35,166 nucleotides of DNA, taken from assembly GCA_905236055.1 (NCBI GenBank), contig CAJOOA010000009.1, positions 1-35,166 of the forward strand. The letters run 5' to 3'. Of this stretch, positions 1 through 8,221 are shown piece after piece; within the stretch, counting starts at the first letter, position 1; each line of letters starts with the position of its first letter. Source of the stretch: Candidatus Gastranaerophilales bacterium. GTDB taxonomy: Bacteria > Cyanobacteriota > Vampirovibrionia > Gastranaerophilales > Gastranaerophilaceae. Below the pieces are notes generated by a model. That model was not told the DNA's origin. It searched no databases and saw nothing but the letters and a program-made list of their open reading frames with translations. Made by a program: the position numbers and the translations under genes.

Positions 1-648
1 CATATCCATGGTTTTTTTCATCGTTTCGGGGTCATCTTTAATAAATTCCGCAAATTCTTTCATCTTATCGGAATAAGAAACTTTTCCATGCTCACATTCG
101 AAAAGATTTATGTATTTGTCGTTGCGTAAAATTTCAATAACTTGTTCAGGATAGTCTTTGCTCATTTCTAAAAACGGATAAATGAATCTGGCTGAAAGTC
201 CTTTATATAGACAATATTTCATTTCTTTCATTTCGTCAGGTATTTCATTTTGGGCGTGGTGAAGAGCTTCTATCTTGCTTAACGAATAATTGTCGTTTTC
301 TTCAATAAAATCATAATCATTATTATATATATCTATTACGTAATCCCAATCGCGAGGGAGTCTGTAATCATCAGACAAATTGGCATATTCCTTTAATCGG
401 TTCGCCATATCCATGGCTTTTTCAGGGGAAGTTTGGTACAACTTATTAATATATTTAAGCATTGTATTATCATAAACATTTTCAGTTCTGACTTTGCTGC
501 TGTTAAAAAAGGTCATATTTGCCAACTGACTTATTACTGGACTTATAGGTAACTCAACTTGATTCTTTAATTGTTTGGTTTGCAGTTTTCTGCTCAATCT
601 TCTTTGCTTTAGATTCCTAAAACATTCCGTTATTGCCATTACGTACAT
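1..648 (-). CDS. Orphan protein, C-terminus cut by window edge
   Basis: This open frame is absent from the ORF track because it runs off the left edge. I translated 216 codons on the minus strand without a stop, starting MYVMAITECFRNLKQRR. An AGAGG Shine-Dalgarno lies 11 nt upstream of the ATG at 648; a second in-frame ATG at 639 (MAITECF) is possible but further from it. The N-terminal 25 residues are strongly basic. The rest is charged and apparently helical, with no signal peptide or membrane segment and no domain I recognise. The frame is open over more than 640 bases with codon use like its neighbours, so it is probably a real gene. It lies 70 bp downstream of trkH on the same strand, and no clear terminator separates them, so read-through from trkAH is possible. 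Function unknown. Confidence 0.75.
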   Translation of the reverse strand, partial: MYVMAITECFRNLKQRRLSRKLQTKQLKNQVELPISPVISQLANMTFFNSSKVRTENVYDNTMLKYINKLYQTSPEKAMDMANRLKEYANLSDDYRLPRDWDYVIDIYNNDYDFIEENDNYSLSKIEALHHAQNEIPDEMKEMKYCLYKGLSARFIYPFLEMSKDYPEQVIEILRNDKYINLFECEHGKVSYSDKMKEFAEFIKDDPETMKKTMDM

Positions 649-717
649 GTGTTTCAATTCCTCTTAGGTTTAATATCTCCTTAATTTAAAAACACGTAAA
701 AAAATATTTTGCTAGTA

Positions 718-2181
718 TTAATGTTTTATTCGCCATAAATCTTTTTGGAACAAGACTAAGAATGGTATTAATTCCAAACGGCCGATATACATATCTGCAG
801 TTAAAACCAGTTTAGAAATTTCTTTTAACCCATCATAGCTTCCTAATGGACCTATAATATGTCCCAACCCCGGACCAATGTTTCCTACTGCACTTATAGT
901 GCCAGTTATTCCGACAAGTGTGTTTTCTTCGGCTACGGAAATTATCAACCCCGAAATTATTGAAATTGCTATGTAAAAGAATACAAACATCAAGGTCTGG
1001 TATAAAACCTCTTTGGGAACAGTATATTTCCCGATTTTGATATTAAATACTGCTTTTGGATGCAGAATCTTTGACATTTCGGTTTTCATTATCTTAAAAA
1101 TCAACATCCAGCGCATAATTTTTATACCGCCGCCGGCTGAACTTGCGCAGCTTCCTGCAAGCATCGCAACGAACAGAATTGCCTTTGATGTGTAGTCCCA
1201 TGAAGCAAAATCAACACTGCAAAAGCCGGATGTTGACATTACTGATGCGACTTGGAAAAACGCATGGGTAGTGCTTTCTGCAAAATCATAGTTCATATGT
1301 ATAAAAAGTGAACCGGCTAACAATAAACCTAATATTGCAAACAGTTCGAAATATATTTTAAATTCTTCGTTCTTAAACAGTATAAACGGGTTAAATTTTG
1401 ACCAAGCTCTAAATTGCAAATTATAGCTGGCCCCTGCAAAAAACATAAAGAACGCCAATATCCAAACTATAGTGTTTGAATATCCGATAAAGCTCTGTGA
1501 ATTTGGTGAAAAGCCGCCGCCTGAAACTGCCGAAAAAGCGTGGCATATTGATTCGAATAAATCCATTCCGTTGAATTTCAGCAATAAAACGGCTAATATT
1601 GTCATTCCAAAATAAACTTTCCAAAGTGATGATGCTGTATTTTTAATTCTCGGGGTAAACTTATCTTCTGTAGGCCCCGGTGCTTCTGCAAAGAATAGCT
1701 GTCTGCCTGCAACAGCAAATTGCGGCAATATTGCAATAAACAGGACAATTATGCCCATACCTCCCAGCCATTGTGTAAAAGAGCGCCAGAAGAATAATGA
1801 GTGCGGATAATCAAAGTGCGTTAAAATCGTTGCGCCTGTTGCTGTAATTCCTGATGTTGCCTCAAAAAATGCATTTGTTGGTGTGAATCCGAAAAACAGA
1901 TATGGTATTGTGGCAAATAATCCCGCAAATATCCAGCAAAAAGTTACAACACAAAGACCTTCGGATTTTTTTATATCATTAACCGTTTTTATTTCAGAAG
2001 TTCCTTTTACAGCAAATCTTAAAATTAAGGAGAGTAAAAAGGCGGAAAGTCCTGCAATTACAAACGGCATTATTGCCGATGTTTCGCCGTATATCAACGC
2101 AACTATAATCGGAATTAGCAGAACAATGCTAAAGTACATCATAGCCAATGAAAAGGTATATGCTAAATAACTTAATCTCAT
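718..2181 (-). CDS. trkH: Potassium uptake protein TrkH (KtrB-like channel subunit)
   Basis: Membrane subunit of the Trk/Ktr K+ uptake system, which moves K+ through the inner membrane under control of a NAD-binding TrkA subunit. The 487-residue length fits the TrkH family. Four pore-loop regions with filter glycines are visible: ATSGITATGAT (about residue 108), SAVSGGGFSPN (about 218), VMSTSGFCSVD (about 313) and SAVGNIGPGLG (about 430). They are separated by many hydrophobic segments, as expected for four M1-P-M2 repeats. Its ATG shares one base with the trkA stop (TAATG), so the two are translationally coupled and made together. No terminator is obvious after the stop. Family assignment is secure; K+ versus Na+-coupled mode cannot be told from sequence. 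Confidence 0.96.
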   Translation of the reverse strand: MRLSYLAYTFSLAMMYFSIVLLIPIIVALIYGETSAIMPFVIAGLSAFLLSLILRFAVKGTSEIKTVNDIKKSEGLCVVTFCWIFAGLFATIPYLFFGFTPTNAFFEATSGITATGATILTHFDYPHSLFFWRSFTQWLGGMGIIVLFIAILPQFAVAGRQLFFAEAPGPTEDKFTPRIKNTASSLWKVYFGMTILAVLLLKFNGMDLFESICHAFSAVSGGGFSPNSQSFIGYSNTIVWILAFFMFFAGASYNLQFRAWSKFNPFILFKNEEFKIYFELFAILGLLLAGSLFIHMNYDFAESTTHAFFQVASVMSTSGFCSVDFASWDYTSKAILFVAMLAGSCASSAGGGIKIMRWMLIFKIMKTEMSKILHPKAVFNIKIGKYTVPKEVLYQTLMFVFFYIAISIISGLIISVAEENTLVGITGTISAVGNIGPGLGHIIGPLGSYDGLKEISKLVLTADMYIGRLELIPFLVLFQKDLWRIKH

Positions 2182-3521
2182 TAATCCGCCTTAAAATAAT
2201 CCCTAATCGCAGGAGCATTTTCGCTTAACGTAAATATTATCAAATTATCCCCGCTCATTATTTGAGTGGCTCCGTTAGGAATTATTATCCTGTTTCTTCT
2301 TTGCACAATTCCTACAATACCTTTTTCCGGGAGTTTCAAGTCCATAATTTTTGTTGTTTTAAAATTATCCGGCATAAGTATAGTAAGAACTTCCCCCTTG
2401 CCTTGTTCGACAGTCGCAAGTATCCCTATGTTCGTCCCGCATAAGTTACTCTTAATCTCATTCAGAGCAGCTATTTGGGTTGAAATAGAAACGTCAACAC
2501 CAACTTTCTCAAATAATTCGGCATTTGTTATTTTTGAAACCCTTGAAACTACTCTGTTTACACCGAGTTGTTTTGCAAGCAGAGAACATAACAAGTTCTT
2601 TTCGTCATTATTCGTAACGCTTATAACAACATCCGAATCCGATATATTTTCTTCGTTAAGAAGCTCTAAATCGGTTCCGTCGCCGTTAATAATCAAGGTA
2701 TCTGATAGCTGCTCCGCCAAATGATTACATCTATCTTCATCGCGTTCTATAATTTTTGTTTTAAATTTCATCCCTTCAAGACTTTTTGCAAGCTTTAATC
2801 CGACATTTCCGCCGCCGATTATTGTAATATTTTTTACAAAATCTTTTTTATGGAAAAATTTGCCGGCCAAAACATCAAGAGAGTGTGCCAATCCCATAAA
2901 AATGACTTTATCGTCTTTTTGTAAGACAGTTTCACCATTGGGGATGAAAAGCACTTCTTCTCTGGTAATACCTACAATCAGGGTGTCTTTAGGGAAAGTG
3001 CAGTTTCTGATTTTTTGATTAACTAAAATTGAATCTTCTTCAATTCGGTATTCCAAAAGTCTCGCACGGCCGCCCGCAAAATTTTCAACATCTAGAGCTT
3101 TTGCGACAGTAATAATCCTGAATATTTCCTGAGTAAGAAGTTCTTCCGGCCAAATAACTATATCAATATAAAAGTCGCTGTTATAATCTGAATCTTTTGC
3201 AATTCCTAAAGAGGCCTTATATTCTTCATTTCGAACGAAACACATTGTGCATTCGTTTCCTAGTTTTTTTGCAGTTAAGCAAGCAACAATATTAAGTTCA
3301 TCCGAATTTGTGCAGGCAATAAATACATCTGCATCCTTTACTCCGGCTTGTTTTAAAATTTCAATATCGGAGCCGTTACCGTCAACAAAACTGATATCAT
3401 ATTTAGAAATAGCGTCAACTTTATTCTTCTCATTATCAATAACGGTAATATCATTATCTGTATAAAATTGCGAAGCAATCATTGCTCCGACTTTATTTGC
3501 ACCAAAAATAATTATCTTCAT
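2181..3521 (-). CDS. trkA: Trk potassium uptake regulatory subunit TrkA
   Basis: Cytoplasmic, peripheral gating subunit of the K+ transporter encoded next to it. It has the full-length 446-residue layout of two tandem RCK units: RCK-N (Rossmann) at 1-120, RCK-C at about 140-220, a second RCK-N from about 228, and a second RCK-C from about 370. The first dinucleotide loop is GANKVG, followed by TVIDNE with its acidic ribose-binding position. The second is GGGNVG followed by KIIERD. The family is known to bind NAD(H) and often ATP. It overlaps trkH by one base (TAATG). It is divergent from glmS across about 137 bp. The Shine-Dalgarno is weak, an AAGG some 14 nt upstream. No convincing minus-strand promoter was found in the intergenic region. 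Confidence 0.96.
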   Translation of the reverse strand: MKIIIFGANKVGAMIASQFYTDNDITVIDNEKNKVDAISKYDISFVDGNGSDIEILKQAGVKDADVFIACTNSDELNIVACLTAKKLGNECTMCFVRNEEYKASLGIAKDSDYNSDFYIDIVIWPEELLTQEIFRIITVAKALDVENFAGGRARLLEYRIEEDSILVNQKIRNCTFPKDTLIVGITREEVLFIPNGETVLQKDDKVIFMGLAHSLDVLAGKFFHKKDFVKNITIIGGGNVGLKLAKSLEGMKFKTKIIERDEDRCNHLAEQLSDTLIINGDGTDLELLNEENISDSDVVISVTNNDEKNLLCSLLAKQLGVNRVVSRVSKITNAELFEKVGVDVSISTQIAALNEIKSNLCGTNIGILATVEQGKGEVLTILMPDNFKTTKIMDLKLPEKGIVGIVQRRNRIIIPNGATQIMSGDNLIIFTLSENAPAIRDYFKAD

Positions 3522-3612
3522 AGGTCTATTTTAACCTTAATGTCAAAACATGTAAAGATGAATACATATTGTTAATTTAATAAAATCTTAATAAAGCAGT
3601 TTTATATTTTAT

Positions 3613-3620
3613 GCTAGAAT
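3613..3620 (+). promoter_or_regulatory. Candidate extended -10 promoter of glmS
   Basis: TGCTAGAAT (TGn plus TAGAAT, starting at 3612) lies about 39 bp upstream of the glmS ATG. No good -35 sits at 17 bp, which is tolerable for an extended -10. No glmS-ribozyme-like structure is visible in the short leader. Confidence 0.4.
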
Positions 3621-3658
3621 TAATATATTATAAAAATCACATTAAAAGAGAGGTTGAT

Positions 3659-5503
3659 ATGTGCGGAATAGTTGGATATGTGGGAGAGAAATCTGCTCTG
3701 GATATATTGTTGGAAGGGCTTACCAATCTGGAATACAGAGGTTATGATTCTGCCGGAATTGCCGTTAATGTTGACGGTAAAGTTGAGCTTTACAAAGCGG
3801 AAGGTAAGCTTCAAAATCTTAAGGATTTAACATCAGAGCAAAGAGAACACATAATAAGGTCTAAAATAGGTATTGGACATATTCGTTGGGCTACACATGG
3901 GGCACCGACAACTATTAATGCGCACCCTCATTCCTGTAATTGCGGACGTGTTGCAGTTGTTCACAATGGTATTATTGAGAATTATAAAGAACTCCGCGCG
4001 AAATTGGAAAAGGAAGGTTGTGTTTTTCGTTCACAAACTGATACCGAAACTGTTGCACATCTTGTTGCTAAAAAATATGCCGAGACAAAAGATTTAACAG
4101 AAGCCGTAAGACTTGCAACAATGGAAATAGAAGGAGCTTATGCGCTTGCCGTTATTCATCAGGATGTTAAAAATACAATCGTAGCCACCAGAAGGAATGC
4201 TCCTCTGCTGGTTGGAATTGGGGAGGGTGAATTTTACATTGCATCAGATGTTCCGGCTATTATTCAATATACGAAAACGGCAATGTATTTGGACGATAAC
4301 CAAATTGTTACACTAACGCCTAAGACAATGAAGCTTATTGATATAAATAACAATGAGTTACCTCAAAAAATCGAAACTCTGCCTTGGGAACCGGTTGCTT
4401 TGAGCAAGATGGGGTATAAACATTTTATGCTTAAGGAAATTCATGAGCAACCAGATGTTGTTAGAAACGTTCTGGGTGGTAAATTAAGGACTATAGATGA
4501 AAATATTATTCTAAATGAAGTTACTTTAAACAAGGACTCTTTGAAACACTTAGGTCGGATTCAAATAGTTGCTTGCGGAACTTCATTACATGCTGCGATG
4601 GTTGGTAAATATATAATTGAAGAGTTGTGCGGTATAGCAGTCGATGTTGAACCATCAAGTGAATATATTTACAGAACAACTGTTGGGGATGAAAAAACTC
4701 TTGTAATAGGGGTTTCACAGTCAGGTGAAACGGCAGATACCATAACAGCGGTAAGACAAGCAAAGGCAAGGGGCTCACATATCCTGATTATTACGAATAG
4801 ACCTGATTCTACCATGGCACGTGAAGCAGGCAGTTTAGTCCCTGTAAATGCCGGTATTGAAGTGTCTGTAGCCGCTACAAAATCTTATATGGCACAAGTA
4901 ATTTCGTTTTATCTTTTAGCAATTTATATTGCCGAAATTAAACAATCAGCTTCAAAAGACGAGTTGCAGAAAATTAAGAGAGAATTGATTTTACTTCCTC
5001 AAAAACTTGAAAAAGTGCTTTCGCATAAAGAAGATGTTCAGTCATGTGCAAGAAAATTCTCAAATTCAAAGGACTTTATATTCATTGCAAGAGGAATAAA
5101 CTTCCCAACGGCATTGGAGGGTGCTTTGAAGCTTAAAGAAATAAGCTACATAAATGCAACCGGATACACAGCCGGTGAACTTAAACACGGCCCTATTGCT
5201 ATGTTGGATGAATCTATGCCTGTTCTTGCAATTCTTATGAAAGGTAAAGTATATGATAAAATACTTTCAAATGCGGAAGAGGCGAGAGCTAGAAATGCCA
5301 GAATGATTGCTCTTACTAACTCCGAAGATTCCAAACTAAATGAATTGTTTGAATCAATTATAAGAATTCCAGATGTTGATGAAACCCTGTCGCCGGTTTT
5401 GGCAATAGTGCCTTTGCAATTGCTGGCATATTATATTGCGGAATTTTTAGGCAAAGATGTTGATCAGCCGAGAAATCTTGCTAAGTCTGTTACGGTTGAG
5501 TAA
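3659..5503 (+). CDS. glmS: Glutamine--fructose-6-phosphate aminotransferase (isomerizing)
   Basis: Makes glucosamine-6-phosphate from fructose-6-phosphate and glutamine, the entry step to UDP-GlcNAc for peptidoglycan and lipid A. The track ORF starts at 3611, but the true start must be the ATG at 3659: the encoded MCGIVGYVG puts Cys2 as the N-terminal nucleophile of the class II glutaminase after Met removal, and an AGAGAGG Shine-Dalgarno sits just upstream. The protein is then 614 residues. Domain order is glutaminase (1-about 235), then two SIS sugar-isomerase domains (first with CGTSLHA and SQSGETADT, second with ARGINFPTALEGALKLKEISY), ending in the canonical DQPRNLAKSVTVE tail. It is monocistronic, with its own promoter and terminator. 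No feature suggests altered function. Confidence 0.98.
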   Translation: MCGIVGYVGEKSALDILLEGLTNLEYRGYDSAGIAVNVDGKVELYKAEGKLQNLKDLTSEQREHIIRSKIGIGHIRWATHGAPTTINAHPHSCNCGRVAVVHNGIIENYKELRAKLEKEGCVFRSQTDTETVAHLVAKKYAETKDLTEAVRLATMEIEGAYALAVIHQDVKNTIVATRRNAPLLVGIGEGEFYIASDVPAIIQYTKTAMYLDDNQIVTLTPKTMKLIDINNNELPQKIETLPWEPVALSKMGYKHFMLKEIHEQPDVVRNVLGGKLRTIDENIILNEVTLNKDSLKHLGRIQIVACGTSLHAAMVGKYIIEELCGIAVDVEPSSEYIYRTTVGDEKTLVIGVSQSGETADTITAVRQAKARGSHILIITNRPDSTMAREAGSLVPVNAGIEVSVAATKSYMAQVISFYLLAIYIAEIKQSASKDELQKIKRELILLPQKLEKVLSHKEDVQSCARKFSNSKDFIFIARGINFPTALEGALKLKEISYINATGYTAGELKHGPIAMLDESMPVLAILMKGKVYDKILSNAEEARARNARMIALTNSEDSKLNELFESIIRIPDVDETLSPVLAIVPLQLLAYYIAEFLGKDVDQPRNLAKSVTVE

Positions 5504-5526
5504 AGTAAAAATATTAATATTAAATA

Positions 5527-5566
5527 CAAAAAGGGTGCACTTTAAAATGCACCTTTTAAATTTTGT
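5527..5566 (+). terminator. Rho-independent terminator of glmS
   Basis: The inverted repeat AAAAGGGTGCA...TGCACCTTTT, with one bulged G and an 8-nt loop, is followed by a T-rich run. It lies about 25 bp after the glmS stop. Confidence 0.75.
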
Positions 5567-5580
5567 TACTTGTATGAAGT

Positions 5581-5608
5581 AAAAAAAAGCTGATCTTTAA
5601 GATCAGCT
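5581..5608 (-). terminator. Rho-independent terminator of the rplK-rplA operon
   Basis: On the minus strand, AGCTGATC-TTAAA-GATCAGCT is a perfect 8-bp stem followed directly by a run of T residues, 8 nt after the rplA stop. It marks the end of the operon, so rplJ and rplL are not co-transcribed here. Confidence 0.9.
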
Positions 5609-5615
5609 ATAAATA

Positions 5616-6341
5616 TCAACCAACAATTTCTTTAACTTCGGCTTGCAGGTTCTTTGAATCAACCTTTATTCCGGGACCCATTGTTGTTGTCAGATAAACT
5701 GACTTAACGTAAGTACCTTTAGCAGAAGATGGTTTTGCTCTCAAAACTGCATCTGCTAATGTTCCGAAGTTTTTAACCAAATCTTCGTGGTTAAATTGAA
5801 TTTTACCTATAGGACAGTGAATCATACCCTGCTTATCTGCTCTAAATTCAACTTTACCTGCTTTAGCATCCTTAACTGCTTTAGCTATATCAAGTGTAAC
5901 TGTACCTGTCTTCGGGTTTGGCATCAAACCTTTAGGACCAAGTACTCTACCTAATTTACCTAACATACCCATACAATCAGGCGTTGCAATTAATGTATCA
6001 AACTCGAACCAGCCGCCGGCTATTTTATCTATGATATCTTCAGTCCCGTAGAAATCAGCACCGGCTTCTTTTGCTTCGTTAACTTTAGGCCCTTTTGCGA
6101 TAACGCAAACTCTTACTTCCTTACCCAAGCCGGCTGGAAGTACGACAGTTGAACGAATTTGCTGATCTGCGTGTTTAACTTCAATACCTAATCTCATATG
6201 GCATTCTACTGTTTCGTTGAATTTTGAAACTTCTTTAGAAATTTCCTGCAATTTTGTTAACGCTTCTCTACCGCTTACAGGTTGTTCATATCCGGCAAGA
6301 AGTTCTTGTATTTTCTTTTGTTTTTTAGTTTCTTTAGACAT
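5616..6341 (-). CDS. rplA: Large ribosomal subunit protein L1
   Basis: Binds the L1 stalk of 23S rRNA and, in many bacteria, represses translation of its own operon mRNA. At 241 residues it is slightly longer than the usual 230 or so because of a basic N-terminal extension ([10 protein letters not shown]). Family signatures are clear: [50 protein letters not shown] and the C-terminal [16 protein letters not shown]. It is last in the operon, 102 bp after rplK, and is followed by a terminator. The gap holds a structured motif just before the GAAAGGA Shine-Dalgarno that closely repeats the one before rplK. Confidence 0.98.
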   Translation of the reverse strand: MSKETKKQKKIQELLAGYEQPVSGREALTKLQEISKEVSKFNETVECHMRLGIEVKHADQQIRSTVVLPAGLGKEVRVCVIAKGPKVNEAKEAGADFYGTEDIIDKIAGGWFEFDTLIATPDCMGMLGKLGRVLGPKGLMPNPKTGTVTLDIAKAVKDAKAGKVEFRADKQGMIHCPIGKIQFNHEDLVKNFGTLADAVLRAKPSSAKGTYVKSVYLTTTMGPGIKVDSKNLQAEVKEIVG

Positions 6342-6348
6342 TTTTCTT

Positions 6349-6390
6349 TTCCTTTCATGGTGTTAGCGGATTTCTTACAAATCCTTCCAT
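6349..6390 (-). promoter_or_regulatory. Putative L1-binding leader motif before rplA
   Basis: Minus strand: ATGG-AA, then GGATTT-GTAAG-AAATCC, then GCTAACA, then CCAT, then GAAAGGA. An outer ATGG/CCAT stem and an inner hairpin are separated by an asymmetric loop, abutting the rplA Shine-Dalgarno. The layout and flanking bases match the motif before rplK. The role as L1 target is inferred from that match and from known L1 autoregulation. Confidence 0.55.
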
Positions 6391-6443
6391 TGTATTATGC
6401 TTTTGCTATTTGCGAGTGGCGGAATTTTGCCAGCTCCACTCAT

Positions 6444-6872
6444 TTACCCCTCTTTTACCGTTACGCCCATTGCTCTGCATGAACCTGCTATCATTTTAAC
6501 AGCAGCATCCATTGTAGTTGCATTTAAATCGTTCATTTTAATTTTAGCGATTTCTTCCAACTGGGCTCTTGTGATTTCAGCAACCTTAGTTTTGTTAGGA
6601 ACAGCTGAACCTTTTGGTATGTTTAAGGCCTTCTTGATCAAAACAGGTGCCGGAGGTGATTTGATAACAAAAGAGAAACTTCTGTCTTCGTATACATCAA
6701 TAATTACAGGGATAATGTAACCCGCTTGAGATTCTGTCTTAGCATTGAACTGCTTGCAGAAATCCATGATGTTTACACCGTGCTGACCTAATGCAGGACC
6801 AACCGGCGGTGACGGATTTGCCTTTCCTGCTTCAATCTGAAGCTTGATTTTTCCTACTACTTTTTTTGCCAT
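6444..6872 (-). CDS. rplK: Large ribosomal subunit protein L11
   Basis: Part of the GTPase-associated centre of the 50S subunit, needed for factor binding and the stringent response. The 142-residue length is typical. The N-terminal [17 protein letters not shown] proline-rich segment and the C-terminal rRNA-binding domain ([12 protein letters not shown], ending [15 protein letters not shown]) are both intact. The ATG follows a GAAAGGAG Shine-Dalgarno and a structured leader that could bind L1. It sits between nusG (92-bp gap) and rplA (102-bp gap), the usual bacterial order. Confidence 0.98.
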   Translation of the reverse strand: MAKKVVGKIKLQIEAGKANPSPPVGPALGQHGVNIMDFCKQFNAKTESQAGYIIPVIIDVYEDRSFSFVIKSPPAPVLIKKALNIPKGSAVPNKTKVAEITRAQLEEIAKIKMNDLNATTMDAAVKMIAGSCRAMGVTVKEG

Positions 6873-6879
6873 TTTTTTT

Positions 6880-6915
6880 CTCCTTTCGTGGTACTAACGG
6901 GGGCATCCCCTTCCA
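6880..6915 (-). promoter_or_regulatory. Putative L1-binding leader motif before rplK
   Basis: Minus strand: GTGG-AA, then GGGG-ATG-CCCC, then CGTTAGTA, then CCAC, then GAAAGGAG. The outer GTGG/CCAC stem and inner GGGG/CCCC hairpin enclose an asymmetric loop next to the rplK Shine-Dalgarno. As I recall it, the L1-stalk of 23S rRNA has a similar GUGGGAGG...UACCAC framework, so molecular mimicry is plausible. Function is inferred. Confidence 0.6.
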
Positions 6916-6964
6916 CATCTTGCTAGTTGTTATATTTAACCTCGCTGCTCAGCCATTTGACTGC

Positions 6965-7576
6965 TTACAGCTTTTGTATCTGTTTGTATTCCAATTCAAC
7001 AGGTGTTTCACGACCAAAGATTGAAACCATTGCACGAAGTTTTGCCTTATCCGGATAAACTTCGGTAATATCTCCGACAAATTCCGCAAACGGGCCGGAA
7101 ATAATTCTAACTTTTTCACCAACTTTAATATCCATTTCAACTTTTTGAGTTTGAGTAGATGAGCGGTGAATGATTTTCTTGATTTCGCTTTCTTTTGCCG
7201 GAATCGGTTTTTTAGCGGAACCAACGAATTTTGTAACCCCTGCTGTATGTCTTACAACATACCAACTATCTTCATCCATAATCATTTCAACAAGAACATA
7301 GCCCGGGAAAATTTTTTCTTCTTTTTCTTGCTTTCTTCCGCCTTTTATTTGAGTTACGGTTTTTTGCGGAACTTCAACTCGGAAAATTTTATCCCCCATG
7401 TTCATATACTCGATACGTTTTTCAAGGTTGCTTTTAACTTTATTCTCATATCCTGAATAAGTATGAACTATGTACCAGCGTTTTTGGCTGTTTTTCTCGG
7501 ATGATTTTGCACTTTCTTCCGGAGTTTCTTCCGTCATTTCGTTACTTGTCAGATTTTCGTCTTTTTCACTCATCAT
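6965..7576 (-). CDS. nusG: Transcription termination/antitermination factor NusG
   Basis: Binds RNA polymerase and links it to Rho or to the ribosome. Residues from about 33 (RWYIVHTYSGYENKV) to 130 form the NGN domain, and about 145-203 the KOW domain (VGEKVRIISGPFAEFVGDI). The first 32 residues are an acidic Ser/Glu/Asn-rich extension absent from the short E. coli protein; such extensions occur in other phyla. Two adjacent ATGs (MMSEK) fit an AAAGGG Shine-Dalgarno equally well. It follows secE by 26 bp in the conserved secE-nusG pair. Confidence 0.97.
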   Translation of the reverse strand: MMSEKDENLTSNEMTEETPEESAKSSEKNSQKRWYIVHTYSGYENKVKSNLEKRIEYMNMGDKIFRVEVPQKTVTQIKGGRKQEKEEKIFPGYVLVEMIMDEDSWYVVRHTAGVTKFVGSAKKPIPAKESEIKKIIHRSSTQTQKVEMDIKVGEKVRIISGPFAEFVGDITEVYPDKAKLRAMVSIFGRETPVELEYKQIQKL

Positions 7577-7602
7577 TCTTACCCTTTATGGTTAATTCGT
7601 AA

Positions 7603-7809
7603 CTAGATATGTGTATGCGGCAATATTGCATTGAATATTATATCCACGAGATAAATAAAAACAGTGAATACAAATACAATTGCTACAACAAAAAATGTTT
7701 CAACAACGACCTGGTTTTTTTCGGGCCAAGTTATTTTGCCCCATTCAGATCTAACGCCTTTAAAATATGTAATTATTGCATTTTTTGTGTTTTCGAAATT
7801 GTCGTTCAT
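7603..7809 (-). CDS. secE: Preprotein translocase subunit SecE
   Basis: Small essential clamp subunit of the SecYEG inner-membrane channel. The 68-residue single-spanning form is typical of most bacteria outside enterics. The amphipathic segment before the membrane helix carries the family pattern VRSEWGKITWPEKNQVV (about 19-36), and the membrane helix follows (FFVVAIVFVFTVFIYLVDII). It lies 27 bp downstream of tRNA-Trp and 26 bp upstream of nusG, so all are likely on one transcript from the rpmG promoter. Confidence 0.96.
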   Translation of the reverse strand: MNDNFENTKNAIITYFKGVRSEWGKITWPEKNQVVVETFFVVAIVFVFTVFIYLVDIIFNAILPHTHI

Positions 7810-7836
7810 CTATAGTTACCTAAGTTGTTTACAAAT

Positions 7837-7909
7837 CGCGCCCTGAAGGACTTGAACCCTCGACATCCGGTTTTGGAGACCGACGTTCTACCAACTGAAC
7901 TAAGGACGC
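7837..7909 (-). tRNA. trnW: tRNA-Trp (CCA anticodon)
   Basis: Minus strand. The acceptor strands GCGTCCT and AGGGCGC pair over 7 bp with one G-U, with discriminator G. The anticodon stem TCGGT/ACCGG encloses the loop CTCCAAA, giving anticodon CCA. The T stem GAGGG/CCTTC holds TTCAAGT. The 3' CCA is not encoded. Its place between rpmG and secE is a common bacterial arrangement, seen also in cyanobacteria and firmicutes. Confidence 0.97.
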
Positions 7910-7912
7910 AGG

Positions 7913-7927
7913 CGGGATAAAATCCCG
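7913..7927 (-). other. Hairpin 4 nt upstream of tRNA-Trp
   Basis: CGGGAT-TTT-ATCCCG is a perfect 6-bp stem in the rpmG-tRNA gap. It is not followed by a T-run on the transcribed strand, so it is more likely an RNA-processing or stability element than a terminator. Confidence 0.4.
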
Positions 7928-7965
7928 TTTATTCCCTATCATCTACACTTTACCGGAAAATTCGG

Positions 7966-8133
7966 CTACTTAGTTTCCTTGTGAGTTGTGTGATGCTTAC
8001 AAGTTGGGCAGTATTTAGAAAGTTCCATTCTGTCCTTTGTATTCTTTTTGTTTTTAACTGTTGTGTAGTTTCTTTCTTTGCAATCTTCACATGCGAGAAC
8101 TACCATTCTGTCGTTTTTTCCTTTGATACCCAT
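7966..8133 (-). CDS. rpmG: Large ribosomal subunit protein L33
   Basis: Too short for the track as a minus-strand ORF. The translated product is 55 residues and begins [25 protein letters not shown]. It carries both zinc-ligand pairs, CEDC (15-18) and CPTC (42-45), so it is the zinc-binding C+ paralogue type. The [18 protein letters not shown] end is characteristic of L33. It is the first gene after the promoter and leader hairpin at 8172-8250, and precedes tRNA-Trp, secE and nusG as in many bacteria. Confidence 0.95.
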   Translation of the reverse strand: MGIKGKNDRMVVLACEDCKERNYTTVKNKKNTKDRMELSKYCPTCKHHTTHKETK

Positions 8134-8171
8134 TGTTTCTATCCTTTATGTGCTTTAAATTATTAACTTCT

Positions 8172-8200
8172 TAAAAAGAATGTGATTTTCTCACATTCTT
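8172..8200 (-). promoter_or_regulatory. Leader hairpin upstream of rpmG
   Basis: AAGAATGTGA-GAAAA-TCACATTCTT on the minus strand is a 10-bp perfect stem followed by TTT, lying between the rpmG promoter and its ATG. It resembles an attenuator or a ribosomal-protein leader. No gene lies between the promoter and this hairpin, so it is not an ordinary 3'-end terminator. Confidence 0.5.
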
Positions 8201-8221
8201 CTTAATTCGGCGTATGGTAAA

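Noticed and set aside
2266-2724. 152-codon plus-strand ORF inside trkA
   Set aside because: Lies wholly antisense to a clear two-RCK gene; Ser/Phe-rich shadow translation.
3522-3658. Possible glmS ribozyme in the glmS leader
   Set aside because: The gap is only 137 bp and AT-rich, and the leader after the likely -10 is about 35 nt, with no ribozyme core.
6397-6720. 107-codon plus-strand ORF over rplK
   Set aside because: Antisense to the conserved L11 gene; no Shine-Dalgarno or domain.
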